From Branchiostoma floridae (taxonomy: Eukaryota > Chordata > Leptocardii > Amphioxiformes > Branchiostomatidae): 64,000 nt of DNA. Below are positions 35,761 to 64,000 of this stretch, in pieces. Under the pieces are notes generated by a model. It saw only the letters and a list, made by a program, of their open reading frames with translations, ran no database searches and was not told the DNA's origin. The translations under genes were made by a program, and so were the position numbers. Each line of letters starts with the position of its first letter. Position 1 is the stretch's first letter. The DNA lies in NCBI RefSeq assembly GCF_000003815.2, contig NC_049983.1, positions 2,900,350 through 2,964,349 on the forward strand. The letters run 5' to 3'.

Positions 35761-38089
35761 ATTATACATCAAACAATAATAAATGAAGTGAAAATAATAT
35801 AACCCAGTGATCATCATAACGTTACAATTGATCTTAACATCAAAACTGAAATTAGACAAAACTAAAACTTTCTCAAACTTGTTTGTACTACAGACTGATA
35901 TTTACTTTAAGCACATGGTCAAAGATTAGGATGTGTGTAAGCTCAAACATTCAATGGAAGCCTGTGTGATAAAACGTGCGTGCGCTGCGTGATACGGCTT
36001 TTTATCACACGGTCCGGAACACCTGTATCGAACGTTATCGCGGCCCAGGTATGACATAAAGCCTGTTATGTTCTCCATTTTGAAAGTTGTGAGCTGTCAA
36101 ACATCTTGGTCGGCCGCTAGTGAGAGCCACGACAGTTTGGGGCACTACGGGTGTCCTAAAAGTAAAACTCTTCCTACAGTGTAGAGAGAAACTCCAGGGT
36201 TCTCCCCCAGAATTTTTTAGTATAGTCCGAGTTAGTGGAGGGGCTGGCAAAAATAACCTGAACCAATGCGCTGCACTTTCATGAAATGGGTTCATTTTGC
36301 AATGACAGAGGGTGTCAAATACTACATGTATAACATATTATACTATTTATAGTGATTCCTTTGAGGCAAAACGAGTATTCTTTTGATCATTGCCCATTCA
36401 CATAGTTTTTGCAGACAATGCCGACTGGAAAAGTGATGGCACAAAAATCGGTGGATTTTCATTAATTTTAGCAAAACTAACCAAGAAAATAGGAAAGAAA
36501 CACACTTAATTTCAAAAGTAGTATAGTGGAGCTGAACTAGGAGTATAGTGGAGGGCCTCCATTATTCCATCCTCTATGGAGGACTCTGAGCATATACTGT
36601 TATACTTGACCTATGTGGTGACCTATGCCAGACCCCTTTGTTTCCTCATGTTAAATTGGGTCTTAGTTGGCTAGCTTCTGGGATAGAAGCATACAGTGAG
36701 GAATCTCAGCTTGATAGAGACTTGTGACTAGGTAAGGTAGTGTCCAGCTGCTATTTCCCAACTTCCCAAGTGTTTGCCTAACCCCAGGCAGTCACAGTCT
36801 GTTTGGTTTGCCTTGAGTCTTGAGCCCTGTACTGTCAGGTGACAGGTACCAGGTGACAATGGGTTCAGTTTGCATTGAATAGAACATCTGACCCTAGGTG
36901 ACTGTTCAAATTAGCACTCACTTTCTGTTGTTGTTGTTGTTCACTCACTCACTGTCCATTGTTATTGTTACCATTGACTACGTCACCTCGTGGAGATTCT
37001 AATTTTGGGTCTTCAAGTTCTGAAATGTGTTGCTTTGAGTTCAACAAAGTGGATTATGTAAAACCTTTTTTTGATTCACTTTTCTTTATGATAGGCCTAC
37101 TAGTACTGTATTTCCAGTCTTGATACAATGTAACTGGTATGACAAATTTGGTGTACTCAGTGTCCTTGTTAATGCTTTTTTTTCACCTTAGTTTATAAAG
37201 GCTTTATCCACAGGGTAACCTATATTCATTGTTTTTACAAACTGGGTATTTGGATAATCATATCAAGTCGACTGATGGTGGTCACAGACTGCAAATATTG
37301 AACATATATATATATATATACATGACAGTTCGCTATTGAAAATGTTGCAGTCCAAAACCACTGTCCCTCATCTTACTATTCCTATGTACCCCGTTTTCAA
37401 AAATAACTGATATAGGTTACCCCGCAGGGAACAGTGAACTAGCGTGATTTGTATTCCTAAACTTCTAGTGTTATGTGTTAGTTGTAATATTTGTATGCTT
37501 CAATTGCTTGTATATTGAATCTATATGTGTACATGTACATTTTGTATATGATGACTCAGATGATCTAGGGTTGCAAGTAGTATACTATACAGGTGACACC
37601 CCTTTCCAAAAATAGCAACTGACAGAAACTGACTCATCACCATGCCTCAACTCCAACGGGTCTTCCCAGAAGAGAAACCACAATAGATCTTTTGTTTCCT
37701 CGTATTGTGATTGAGTCATGGCATTGTGGAATGAATCAATGTAATCACAAATGGTACATATTTAAACACTCCTCTTGCTAGATACTGTCAGTATTTGTTG
37801 GAAGTCTTGCTGGGTCTACTGTAGTCATTATAGGTAAGTTGTCATTTTTGTGTTCTTTCTGTAGCTAAGTTGTAGATTTAAGCCAAAGCTTGCTGATATT
37901 TCACTGTTGACAAAAACCGGTGGTTCCCCTAGTGTTGGGAATAATTACAGTTCAACTTTGTTTCAGAATTTTCTAACTATACCGAAACAGATGAACTTTT
38001 GAGCTAAAGTGGAATATTAGTATAACTGTTAGTATTTCTGTTGGCCATACCATTGCCCAGTAACTGTAAGTTTAAGAGCTTGAGGGTAT
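35761..38089. other. no recognisable gene
   Basis: Unassigned sequence in the presumed first intron. It contains a short TA run near 37305-37320. The 86-codon minus-strand frame at 36295-36035 is unrecognised. Confidence 0.4.
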
Positions 38090-38200
38090 TCTCCTAGCAG
38101 AGGTTGAGTCGCGGAGAGGAGCGAGTCGGTAAATTTCCCGACTACATGTAAGTTAGTATATTATCCGTGACTCAACCTCTGCTTGGACTCGATTTGGAGA
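38090..38200. mobile_element. 111-bp MITE, TCTCC.AGCAGAGGTTG ends
   Basis: Left end TCTCCTAGCAGAGGTTGAGT; right end is the inverse, ACTCAACCTCTGCTTGG followed by a short extension. Related ends occur at 34475-34496, 41955-41980 and 43335-43478. Confidence 0.6.
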
Positions 38201-39735
38201 ATATAAAGAAGTCGAAAAGGGTACATAGTACCTTATTGGACTGTGATATATTGGCGGTGTTGCTGCATTCTAAGTTGACTTTGTATTACCCCTGACTCTA
38301 TAGCGGGAATATCATGACCATGTACAATTATGACTACAAAGATAACGAAATACACAAAATTTAGTAAATTAAAGATTTGTTTTTTCATCAATGAATTTTG
38401 TTGAGTGCTCTGTCAAATCGCTTAGTCACAGCAACACTGTCAACATATAGTAAACGGACTTACCAGTGCCCAATAATCGGTCTTCCCAGAAGTGAAACCA
38501 AACGACTTTGAGTGAGTCACTTCATTGTGGACATAAATTACATGTTATAAAACCACCTGTCGGATAGATTTACCAGTAGTTGTTGGGCATACTCTGGCGC
38601 TATAACTGAGTGTTGACTGGTAAGTTGTCTAGTTCTTTCTCCTGCTCTTTAATGTATGTTTTGTACCTAATGTATATGTACTATCTTCTTATTGGGCATC
38701 TTACTCACCATCAATAGCTACACTGAAAGTGCTTAAAAAGCATTTTGTAGTATTTCTCTAAGAGCAGAGGTTATGTTCCAGTTGGTTTTGGATTTTTTAA
38801 AGGCCTTTTTATCTGTTTGGAGTCCCTTTGATGAAGGTGTGGCTGTGTATACCTTGTGTATTGTGTATCTGGCACTCTCGCTGTTTGCCTGGTTGCAAGA
38901 TTTTACTGCACGACTCACAAACAAGAAAATCTTAAGGAGTTTACAAACAAGTTGTTGCTGATGTTATATAAAATCTTGAACAGGAGATGAAAGAAATTGT
39001 TGTAAGCCCAAAGTAGGAATTGACAGCTAGTACACATTTAGTTAAACATTAGTGGTATTTTTTACCTACATCATAGTAGTACATGCAGTATACGAGTCTA
39101 GTACTACTGTCTAATTTGTGCAAAAAAACTCTGGATCCGCTGTCCAGGGCTGTAACTCATGTGCCCATCCCTTCGATTGGGGGGTGGGGGAAGGGTCAGA
39201 TATTGAGTGGGTCACTCGAAGCGCGCATGATTTAATCAGCAAGTATACATCAGGGTAAAGATGATGGCAAAATAGCAGATTCTATCTGCAGCAAAGACCA
39301 GACCAGTGTCAATGAATTTTTCAAATATCAGCTTTAATTTAAAAACAGCGCTTTTTGACATTGATTCATGTTACTTTAGATCAATGAATTGACTAGAAAG
39401 TCCAAGATTTCAAAATGACAGTCCTAACTCAGTGCTTTAACCCTGATTGTGATCACTGTGAATAGAGAATCGGGAATTTCCATCTCTAGATAGAAAATAG
39501 TAGAATTGTTGATTCTGCCAAATTCTAATTCTATTTGATTCTTTCTGCCCCAGCGTTTTTGACAGAAACATCCTTGATAACTTTTATGACCCCGATGACT
39601 AAGGGAAACAAACTATGGGCCTAGTCAGTTTCGTATGTATGGTATGAGATCAAGTTGGCGCAAGAAATTTTTGTTTCCTTGTATCATACATGTTTAGATA
39701 AGCGAGGGAGGTTTAACTTCCTTGGCTGAGCCTAA
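38201..39735. other. no recognisable gene
   Basis: Unassigned intron or intergenic DNA. No domain-bearing frame. Confidence 0.4.
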
Positions 39736-39738
39736 TAA

Positions 39739-40211
39739 GGCCATGTTGATTTGATTATATGGATGACATCCTCCGGGAACTCCAAAACTGATGCGAGCGA
39801 GCGAATAAAAAAAAGTTTGGCCAAAAAAAAAGTTGCCTTCAGTATGAAATCAAAGTGGCCAGGAAGGTTGAACATAGGACTAAACACACATAGTATGGTA
39901 TACCATGATCCTCTAGACCAGAATTTTCTGTACTGGTACCTCCCCCAACCAACAATAGATTTTTTTTCTTTCCGTCCTTTCACATCTTATTCTTTGACTT
40001 TAGATTCATTTTGGCATTCTATATATGGCATTAGTTATCTGTTTTCTGATACTTTTTTTCAAACTACGGAATATTTGTGCTCATTTTACAGCTGCTTTGC
40101 ACAATTTATTGTGTGGTCGAAAACTTCTTTTTTTTTTTTGGAAATGGCTTGGAAATGGCCGAAAATTGGTGCGAGCGCGGATGTCATCCATATAATCAAA
40201 TCAACGTGGCC
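39739..40211. mobile_element. PIF/Harbinger-like MITE, copy A
   Basis: A 33-bp terminal inverted repeat starts GGCCATGTTGATTTGATTAT, with one mismatch between the ends. The 3-bp target duplication TAA lies at 39736-39738 and 40212-40214. TWA targets and GG-starting ends are Harbinger hallmarks. The 473-bp body has no transposase. Confidence 0.8.
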
Positions 40212-40214
40212 TAA

Positions 40215-41556
40215 GTTATTCATTTGTGGAATGTGACTTGTTATTAAATTGTACCAGCAAACTTTACATTACCAAGAAAGGGACATGCTTCATTGAGGAG
40301 ATGTCAACAAGTATGTAGTTAGTAAGTACTGTGAATGCAGAAATTTTTTGCGTTTGTTATTTTCATAGATTTCACCACCATATAAAATGCTTGTCCTCTC
40401 CTCTGCCCACTATTCAAAAGGAAGCAACAATTAAACTAAGACAAAAGTTTTTAGCCATCCAAAGTTATCCAGAGTTACAGTAACTGGTAACAGACCCCTT
40501 GACCCTTTCTAATAGTCGTTTGTCCCTCCTGAATCTGATAATGTTGATAGCCTTTGTGTTGAGGAATGGTTGGTACTGGCTGCATCGTGGAGTGAATGTT
40601 GTTGCCACGGTAACAGCCATTCTGTGGTCGAGCCCTGCATATATTATAATATCTGAAGTGACCCGTTGTGTTGTCGTAGAGGTAAACACTATAGCCGGAT
40701 CTACTGGAAACTGTTAGTGTTACTGTTACCATTCAACAGGAGAAATGTGGAAAAAAGGTTTGAAATTGTTTTCTCATTTTCTTCCAATTGTTCATCTAAC
40801 ATTCAGAAAATACCATGTCTGACTTAAAGGAAAATGTTCTCCATAGATAATTTATGGTGGAAGCGTTGACGAAATAATTTTTGCTGGTTGAAAACTCACT
40901 GTGGTCCTTCCCGCATGTAAACAATGCATTTTTTCATGGCTTCCATGTACATGTATATGTAAACATTGGGTGCTTTTTGTAGTTAAAATCAAAGGAAGTA
41001 GCTTAACTGGCCTCTTTGAACATTGGATCCCAAAGTATTCCAACAATTTTTGAATGCAGTGTCATGTGCTCTGCTACAGTGTAACTTACAGCTACTTGCC
41101 ATCTAGTATTTCGAGGGGGAGATTCTAATTCTTAGTAAAAAAAATGGGTATTCAGACGATTTTACTTAAAAGTAAGGATGTACCCCCGCCAATGTCTGCT
41201 TTGAGAGTATAAAAAAAAAAATTGTTGCCCTCTGTGTTGAACATTGCTCTTGCCCAAGGGAATTATGAGGTCATTATCCTACTTTTAGATGGTGGTATTG
41301 GAGGTCACTTAGAGCTGATTGCATGGAATTAGTACTACATGTTTACATCAGGGTTGTGTTCTTGGGACCCGAAAGGAAGGAAGTCAGCTTAATTCAGTGA
41401 CAGATGAATGTTACAGTGCAGTTGCTGTTACAATTTTTATAGACAATTGTGATGCTCCTCTTACATGTGCATTACATGAGACTCTTGGCTTCTTCAGAAT
41501 TAGCTAGCTGAGTAAGTTCACTTGTATGAAAGGAGTAGAAACTGGCAGAAACAATA
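40215..41556. other. no recognisable gene
   Basis: Unassigned. A 5' end of the TACTGTAAATGCA MITE family is seen near 40327. Confidence 0.4.
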
Positions 41557-41640
41557 TCCTCACGAGTCCCCGGATTCGAACCCGCCAAACCCAGGCCACC
41601 AGGTCACAAACCCAACTGCTAAACCGTTACGCCAAAAGGG
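41557..41640 (-). mobile_element. tRNA-derived SINE head, minus orientation
   Basis: The minus strand has TGGCGTAACGGTTTAGCAG (A-box region) and GGGTTCGAATCC (B box) at tRNA-like spacing. No intact acceptor stem, so this is a SINE or tRNA-like remnant. Confidence 0.6.
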
Positions 41641-42875
41641 ACAGTCCCGTTTGGCATGGTCAGTTTGGCAGCAGTTGAACCCCACTGTTATACACAGACT
41701 ACACACTTGAATGTCTAGTACATGAGATGAGCATGTGCCTTAAAACTGGAAAAAATGGTTGGACATGATAATGAATGAAAGAATGATCACCAAGGCAATG
41801 TACATTGTACATTATAGTTTTATTGTACCTTTATGCCGTATCGGACTAAGTACAGCACTACGTGCAAGCAAATTTGTAAAGGTCCCATAAGAGGACAATA
41901 TGGTATAAAACATGTCTTCTAGTACAAATCTGAAGCATTGGGTTCTAAAACTGTTTTCCAAGCAGAGGTTGGGTCACAGAGATAGTAGTTCGCTCCCCTC
42001 CCGATAAAAATCCTGACTAGTACTACATTTTATAAGTAGACTACTCCTGACCAATACATATATGTTCTGCTTATTCTTATTGTTGTCTCTTTGTGATGTC
42101 AAGAAAATTTCGTATAAGAGAATGTTTCACATATATATGGTGGTCAAAATATTGAAGACAAATTAGTTTTTGGTGACGAAGAAACTTGTAATCGTATCAA
42201 AGATTCCAAGCCGTTTTTTTTCCATATGGTTTTGAATATTGTCATTTGTTTTGGAAACCGTACAAGCGTGCAAATTGTTTTTTGATATCTGTAGAGGTTG
42301 CAGTTTCACAGTTTCCTCACCAATGTGCTACCGGTGATGAAGGCAGTTATTTCAGAAGGAAGGAAGCGATTTTCTGTCATGGAGACATGATACTTGTCAT
42401 AATTATAGGGAACACAGGATGGGATAGTAGACAGCTCTCTCTTAAGTATACACAGGAAGATGATCTGTTTCCTCAAGTAAAATCTTTATAACAGGAAGAC
42501 AAGAGTAAGGCATGATCGAGATAAAGATAAGTATTCCCAAGTGTGCCACCTTACAGTTACTAAGAAGTGATGGCTTTGTCTTGAGCCCAAATAAAGCATC
42601 TTGAAGAAAGCGGTGTCCTGCCAGTCAGTTGTCTGGAGTGAAGGTGGGTTTGCTTGAAGTTGCTCAGTTGCAGGTGTTCACACGGAATCATGAAAAAGGT
42701 GCTTGGAATAAGAGGTAGAGATATCAAGAAATTTGTAAGTTTCCTTCTGTATTTCAATGAGTTAACCTACTTTAAATGTTCTTTTATAGAAATTGGTAGC
42801 AGGTATAAATTGTAGTATTGTAACAGTGGTGTTCAAGTACTGCCTATCGTCCTTGCCCAAGGGCACTAGTGCTTT
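41641..42875. other. no recognisable gene
   Basis: Unassigned. One MITE end (CCAAGCAGAGGTTGGGTC) lies at about 41958-41976. Confidence 0.4.
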
Positions 42876-42945
42876 TGTGGCGACAGCGATAGCGGTCACA
42901 ATTTGTAATCCGCCGACCCTGGTTCGATCCCCGGTGTTGGCATGT
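42876..42945 (+). mobile_element. tRNA-derived SINE head
   Basis: A-box-like TGGCGACAGCGATAGCGG and a perfect B box GGTTCGATCCC at 42921-42931. The surrounding pairing does not make a clean cloverleaf. Confidence 0.5.
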
Positions 42946-43334
42946 TTGTTTCTTTCTGTTCTTACTCGCCCCTCTATATTTCTACAGTATCCTTCTGTAA
43001 GTTTGAATTTGTATTTCAGTTACATGTACTGTAAAGGCAGAGGCTTTTTTATAGAAATTGGTAGCTGTTACATGTACATGTTGAACAAAATTATCCATTA
43101 AGTATAGTTTCTTTACCAAATCTCTCCCAATTTGCAGTAATTTGCATTAATGTAATTCACCGAAGTTTATGTAATTAGGATAACTAATCCAATTGCGCTG
43201 TGTTGTCTATTTTTTACTGTATTTAGAAGAAATTTTATAGCATATTTTTGCTTAGTGTGAATAGGGAACTGTTAATGGAAAAATTCCACAAATTTGAAAG
43301 TTAACCCAATGTGCATGGGGATCTCTCCTTTACT

Positions 43335-43478
43335 CTCCAAGCATACTGGGTCAATGGAATTCCGGAAGACCGTAATTTCCTTCGAAATTCTAATTTGCCC
43401 CCATTGACCAGTGGTCAGAAAATGGAAATAGACTCAGAATAAGGTCACAGTCTGTCCACCCAACATCTGCTTGGAGAG
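43335..43478. mobile_element. MITE with TCTCCAAGCA ends
   Basis: Left end TCTCCAAGCATACTGGGTC; right end is the inverse form, CACCCAACATCTGCTTGGAG. The right end is identical over 21 bases to sequence at 34475-34495. Confidence 0.55.
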
Positions 43479-43583
43479 AACGTATACTATCCTTGGCATT
43501 GTCAGGAAATGAAATGAACCGTCACTAAGAATAAACTCGGAGTTGTGTTGGTTACACGCTCCGTTGCACCGCTGATATTTCCT

Positions 43584-43594
43584 CACGTGAGTCA
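43584..43594. promoter_or_regulatory. overlapping E-box and AP-1-type site
   Basis: CACGTG (43584-43589) overlaps a perfect TGAGTCA (43588-43594). It lies 1.25 kb upstream of the first kinase C coding exon. It could belong to an alternative promoter, but no TATA or initiator was identified. Confidence 0.3.
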
Positions 43595-43790
43595 GACGGG
43601 ATTGTCGTGCACGAAGGTGACTATCAGGTTACCTTTATGTCGTCATGCATAAATTATAACACTAAAGGTGGTTTATTTTCTTGACTGTACTGTATGATTA
43701 CCTGTCCAGCCTCAACAACTTGTTGACCAGGTAACTAGTTTAATAGTTGTACTAGTAGTGATGTTTATAGTTTGGGACATATTTTCCGTT

Positions 43791-44054
43791 GTGTTGTAGA
43801 GTACAAAGCTTAGCACATTGAGCCATATTTTCTGAGTATATATATATATAGGTTTTGTCTACATGATGTTTGCATACACGTACATGTATATGTTGTGTCA
43901 GGTCTTGTTGATAGTTGTAGTAATGTTTAGAGTTCAGTTGTGTTGTAGAGTACAAAGCTTAGCACATTGAGACATATTTTCTGAGTCAGAGTATATAGGT
44001 TTTGTCTACATGATGTTTGCATACACGTACATGTATACGTTATGTCAGGTCTTG
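43791..44054. repeat. about 120-bp direct duplication, spacing about 144
   Basis: 'gttgtagagtacaaagctta' and the following 'ggttttgtctacatgatgtt' occur twice. The first copy carries an extra (TA)n run. Next to it, 44135-44270 has four 'gcaaatatgaa'-like short repeats. Confidence 0.85.
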
Positions 44055-44270
44055 TTATGTTTCTTAAAGGGAAAACGTATTGTTTTTGTCTCGTGTGAAT
44101 CTTCTTCCAGTGACTTCAGCATATTAGCCAGCGCAAATATGAACGAAACATTAGCTGTCACAGCAAATATGAACAAAATATTACATGAAGCTATTACAGC
44201 AAATATGAATGAAATATGATAGGTGTTACAGGAAATATTATGAAGGAAAAATTATCTGTTGCAGCAAATA

Positions 44271-44844
44271 TAAAGTGCTCTTTTTTCTAGGAATGTCTCT
44301 GGGCTGAGCCTAATATGGTAATAAGTATTGTGTGCGAGTTAAGCTTTAAGCCTTGACACATTGCTCGGAGCTTACCTAGCTGGGAGGGAAACATCTTGCA
44401 TTTTCTTCCAAATGTTTGTAAGTCTAACTTAAGGCTGTCATGCAATGTTTAATCTAATAATTCTGTCTGGTAAAACAGAATCTTTCCACGTTACTTTCAG
44501 TTAACTTTTTTTTTATGGTTCTCCTGTCGATTCGACAGATGAGCAGGCAGACAGGCATTTACCTGTTTTGCCTGACCTGCACATGACTTTTTATGGTGGA
44601 GTAGGGGTGTGCAATTCCATCTCCACCCTCTCGTCTAATGGAGCACTAAGTCTCACAGGGACAGAACTGTATGACACGTGTGAGACGGCTTCAGCAGATG
44701 CAGCTTTGTTATTCGGAGTATCCGTCTCCTAGGAGGACTTCCGACCAAGGATGTAAGGAGTTCCTCCTACCCCCGATCGCGTGACTCGTGTGTCGTGTAT
44801 TTTCAGTGAACTAAAATGCATATTTAAACATGTCTTTTCTCCAG
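44271..44844. other. unassigned, includes a repeat piece
   Basis: 'ctcctaggaggacttccgac' at about 44728 is inverted relative to 22950-22980. The sequence just before 44845 is the acceptor tract of the first kinase C coding exon (tgtcttttctccag). Confidence 0.5.
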
Positions 44845-44897
44845 GTAAAAGCAAAGGTGTGAGCAGTGCATCAGGTGTACCAGGTGTATCAGGTGCC

Positions 44898-60764
<15,867 letters not shown>

Positions 60765-62880
60765 AGACTGCTCAATGTAGTTACATGTAGCCAATGAAGG
60801 CATAGCAAAAAGAATGCGGTGTTTCCAGTTACTGTAACAGTTACAGTCCTGAAAAAATTAGGGTACATAGGTCGGTAGCATAGGAATTTCTTTTATGTTC
60901 TTTTTTTTCAGATTTCGACCAAAGTGATCAAATAAGTATAGTTACTGTATAAACTATGTAAATACAATACCTGCCTTTCAAATATTCTAATCAGCTAGAG
61001 TGCCTTGTAGGATAGAATGGTAATATTGTTCTCACCAGGAGTTTTTAAAAGCATAGGGGGCATCTTTGTGCTGCAAAGCCATGTGGCAAAAGTCGCGGGT
61101 GTGAGCATTATATTGTAGGGGACGGGGGGCATGCACCTCCTGAAAATTTATAACCCTCAGAAATTATACTATTTCCTGCATTCTGAGGGCCAAATTTGAT
61201 TAGGGAAGTCAACATTTATTACCTAAATTGTTACAAAACAGTTAGTAGAAAGGCCCCAATGCTGGTTGAAATGCAGCGTAGGGGCCCAAATCACAGCATA
61301 GGGCATTCAAATCACAGTGCAGGGGCTCCCTATGCTCAATTGTGCATTGAATCCTGGTTACAGAAAAGAATTTTGAATAGCAAAACTGTTTCATGCTGAA
61401 GTAGGTCTTGTGAGCCGATTGAAAATTAGGTATGGGAGTTTGTAAATACAGTTAGTTGAAACATTTGGCCCCTGTATGCAGTACTCATGGCCCGATTTTT
61501 GGGAACCATAGTTGTCAAGATGCCATAAGCAGAACTTTTGTACACAATCATTGTGGAAAAACATCCAGAATGCAAGTGTGAGATCTTCTTCATCAATTGC
61601 CATCATCATTAATGCTTAACTTGAGAAAAATCATGGAGACATTATAATTATTGTGATATTGCAACTGCAATTCAGCCGTTAGGCTGCGAATATGGCGATA
61701 TGTTTTTGCTCCATAAACCATTAGAATTATTATGGAAAAACATTTGAAAGGAAGAACAATATATATATAGTCATTATTTCATAAACCTGTAAAGGGGTTC
61801 CAGGGGGTTTTGTATCTTGTTCTGTAAAAAAAAAGATTAGGCTAAGCATAAACCCTAGTAATATCATGAAGATTTTTATCTACAAGTTCATGCACAAGCA
61901 AAAAAATCCAAGGAAATATTCTATGATAGTGCAAGGCAAGTCAGGCAATGCAGTTAGCAACAAAGATTGGCTGAACTTTGGTAACAGGGTATGTAGTGGT
62001 CTATGGCTAGCTAAAGTAGATAGAGTTTTACAAGTCAAATGGCCCTCTTTTTTTGAAAACCAACTGATAGCAGCAATGTTTTAGGACCGAGATATTTTAA
62101 AGAATAAATATTCTTGCTAGAAACTGTCTGTGGAAAAGCATTGATGATGTTAATCTGGTAAATTTTGTACCAGTAATTCTTCTCTTTTGAAAAAGAAATT
62201 ATACCTGTAAATTCATTTGCAAAAGAAGAATAATAGTAATTAGAGTAATATTTAGATAATAAAAAGGTTTAAGAAGATGTATATTTTATCATATTCACCT
62301 TAACTTTTCTGCTAGTGATTGTGACTTAGATATGAGATATGATTCCAATTAAGAGATAGAAGAAGGATATAAAAGATGAATTTATATAAAAGTTGTACAC
62401 TGATTTGGGGAATTAGAAAAAGACTGTCAGCCATCTTGCCTTTGGGGTTAAAAGGTATCACTTAGTATGAATATGGCACAGCATACTTTTATTATGTACA
62501 TGTAGCGTACAAATGTGTCAAGGACAGTTTATAGATAATTACATATTATGTAAATTTAGTAATTTGGGACCAGTCTTTTTTTTTTACAGGATAATGACAC
62601 TACTACATGTATGTCAGGACCAAATGAAACAGTTAGCCTTAATTACTGGTTTATAGGATAAATTCCAAGTCTAGACCTTTTCCTAAAGAGTGGTATTGTG
62701 ACCGGAACGTACACAAAGTGAAATTTCCATAATGTAATCCTTGGTACCACTTTTTAGTTCTTTCTCTATGCATGTAGATTATTGCATACTTGGTGACATA
62801 TCATAATATCTGTAGATAGAGGTTAGTCTCTACCTGGCTCCATGGATCACTTGTCAAATAATAGAAATTGGACAAATAAA
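60765..62880 (+). other. kinase C 3' UTR (extent uncertain)
   Basis: No other gene is seen. Candidate polyadenylation hexamers AATAAA lie at 62103-62108, 62258-62263 and 62875-62880. Which one is used cannot be told from the sequence. Confidence 0.4.
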
Positions 62881-63708
62881 GTCAAATTCGTATTTTCCCA
62901 GAACTATCGTAGAGTGGAATTTTTAGTTATCACCAAGCACAGAAGGGGCATCTTCTCTGGACAGTTTTAAAGAACGGTTGCAGATAGATGTGTAAAAGTT
63001 AGGTGTGACGGGTCGTTCAGTGTAATATAACCAGCTGCTGCCGCACCGCGTGCCTACGAAGCTGATGTGTTACACCAAAGGGCAGTTATACCGGCTATAC
63101 AGATACAGATACAGAATAGTACGCTAGGGGAGTCGGCGTGCCATAGGGGTCAGTCTAGTATACTATAGACTCTATTTGTCCAATATGTACTATGGAGCCT
63201 GGTAAATGTATGTCAGCTCATAGTGAGCCTGGTAAATGTATGTCAGCTCATAGTATTAGGCAATAGACAAAGTAGATTATATGATTGTATGAGTTACTGT
63301 AAAGTATCTTTGATTTGCAGTGCCAATGTTGTATCAGTATTGTCAGTGGCAGATAGCATTATGTTCAAGAAGCTTCTGAATTATGGTTGGAGATGTTGAT
63401 ACCTTGAATTGATGTGAATTATGTAGCCAGGCACCTTCTATGATAATTATCGTACTATGCACTAAATGGATATATTAAAAAATCTGGACTGCATTAAACA
63501 TGTAACTTACTGACTGGAAATGTGTCTTGTTTATGTAAGAAGTGGTGGGGCCGATGTTGTGGGCCCCAGGTTCTTTTAGAATGCTGCACAAGGGACTATT
63601 AGACTACAGGACTAAGGAACACACACAAGACACAGGTCATGCCATTGACACGCACGGGAGCTGTGAGTTGGGTCCCTCTCTCTGTTCTCTCGCTCTGTCC
63701 AACTCTAG
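62881..63708. other. unassigned, contains a perfect 30-bp duplication
   Basis: 63195-63224 is repeated exactly at 63225-63254 (gagcctggtaaatgtatgtc and the next ten bases). No gene recognised. Confidence 0.6.
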
Positions 63709-63790
63709 GCCCCGGTCCTGGTGGAAGTTCCCTCCGTGCGTCTCTTGCTAAGATCTTGGATGACAGCAGATCCCATCCTCATCGCCAGAT
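63709..63790 (+). CDS. possible exon of a gene continuing to the right, weak
   Basis: Acceptor-like 'tgtccaactctag' and donor AGAT|GTAAGT bracket 82 bases. One frame is open and reads PGPGGSSLRASLAKILDDSR, then SHPHRQ. No family recognised; it could equally be chance. Confidence 0.25.
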
Positions 63791-64000
63791 GTAAGTGGGG
63801 GTAACGATGGTAACTCCCGGTTCTTTTTGGGAATCTGCTACAAGAGTTCGACACTAGAGGGAAATGACCACACGGACACGAGGCATTCTCTGTTCACACA
63901 AAGGCTTTGCTCTCAAGACAGCCTCACCTGGACGTACCATGAATTCAACTGAACTCCCTGAGCAAAAAGCCTTGAATTTATTCATCTTCTTCTAACACCT
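63791..64000. other. right edge, no gene seen
   Basis: Unassigned sequence after the weak exon candidate. Confidence 0.4.

Noticed and set aside
44010-44219. Repeat peptide with NMNE-type units
   Set aside because: Short low-complexity frame over local AT-rich duplications; no splice or start evidence.

Overview
The window is eukaryotic nuclear DNA. It is AT-rich and intron-rich, crowded with short non-autonomous DNA transposons, tRNA-derived SINEs and tandem repeats, and it carries four assembly gaps. Gene content and repeat style suggest an invertebrate deuterostome, most likely a lancelet (Branchiostoma). That assignment is inference; no diagnostic marker was checked.

Layout. 1-15700 holds no gene I can support and is mainly transposon territory: MITEs sharing CAGGGCTCGAAATA-type ends, a 1.8 kb element with inverted ends, a TA microsatellite and a 157-bp tandem repeat. 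15721-17884 (minus) carries a compact three-exon gene for a small secreted protein with one Mucin-2-type WxxW domain. 18000-29700 is repeat-dominated: a reverse-transcriptase fossil, a GC-rich 62-bp minisatellite, two copies of one tRNA-derived SINE, a 121-bp satellite with a head-to-head inversion, and one doubtful two-exon small gene. 29787-30171 (minus) is a single well-preserved first exon of a cytochrome P450 with no partner exons in the window. 30200-34400 is repeats and unassigned DNA. A CpG-containing segment with a strong 5' splice site (about 34500-34696) is a candidate untranslated first exon for the next gene.

44845-60764 (plus) is the main gene: a complete novel-class protein kinase C of the delta/theta type in 15 coding exons (713 residues). 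It has an N-terminal C2-like domain, a pseudosubstrate, C1A and C1B, a proline-rich hinge, an AGC kinase domain and a C-terminal tail. All splice phases agree and all catalytic residues are present. The 3' UTR and unassigned DNA follow, with one weak exon candidate at the right edge.

The most interesting signals are inside the kinase C gene. (1) A second copy of the start of coding exon 3 keeps the same 21 residues despite seven nucleotide differences, then runs into a stop codon, an AATAAA and a U/GU-rich tract, so it looks like an alternative last exon for a C2-only product. (2) The 3' end of coding exon 13 together with its splice donor has been amplified into about ten tandem copies in the intron. 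(3) Two regulatory residues are unusual: Val at the C1B Trp/Tyr position and Glu at the hydrophobic-motif phosphosite.
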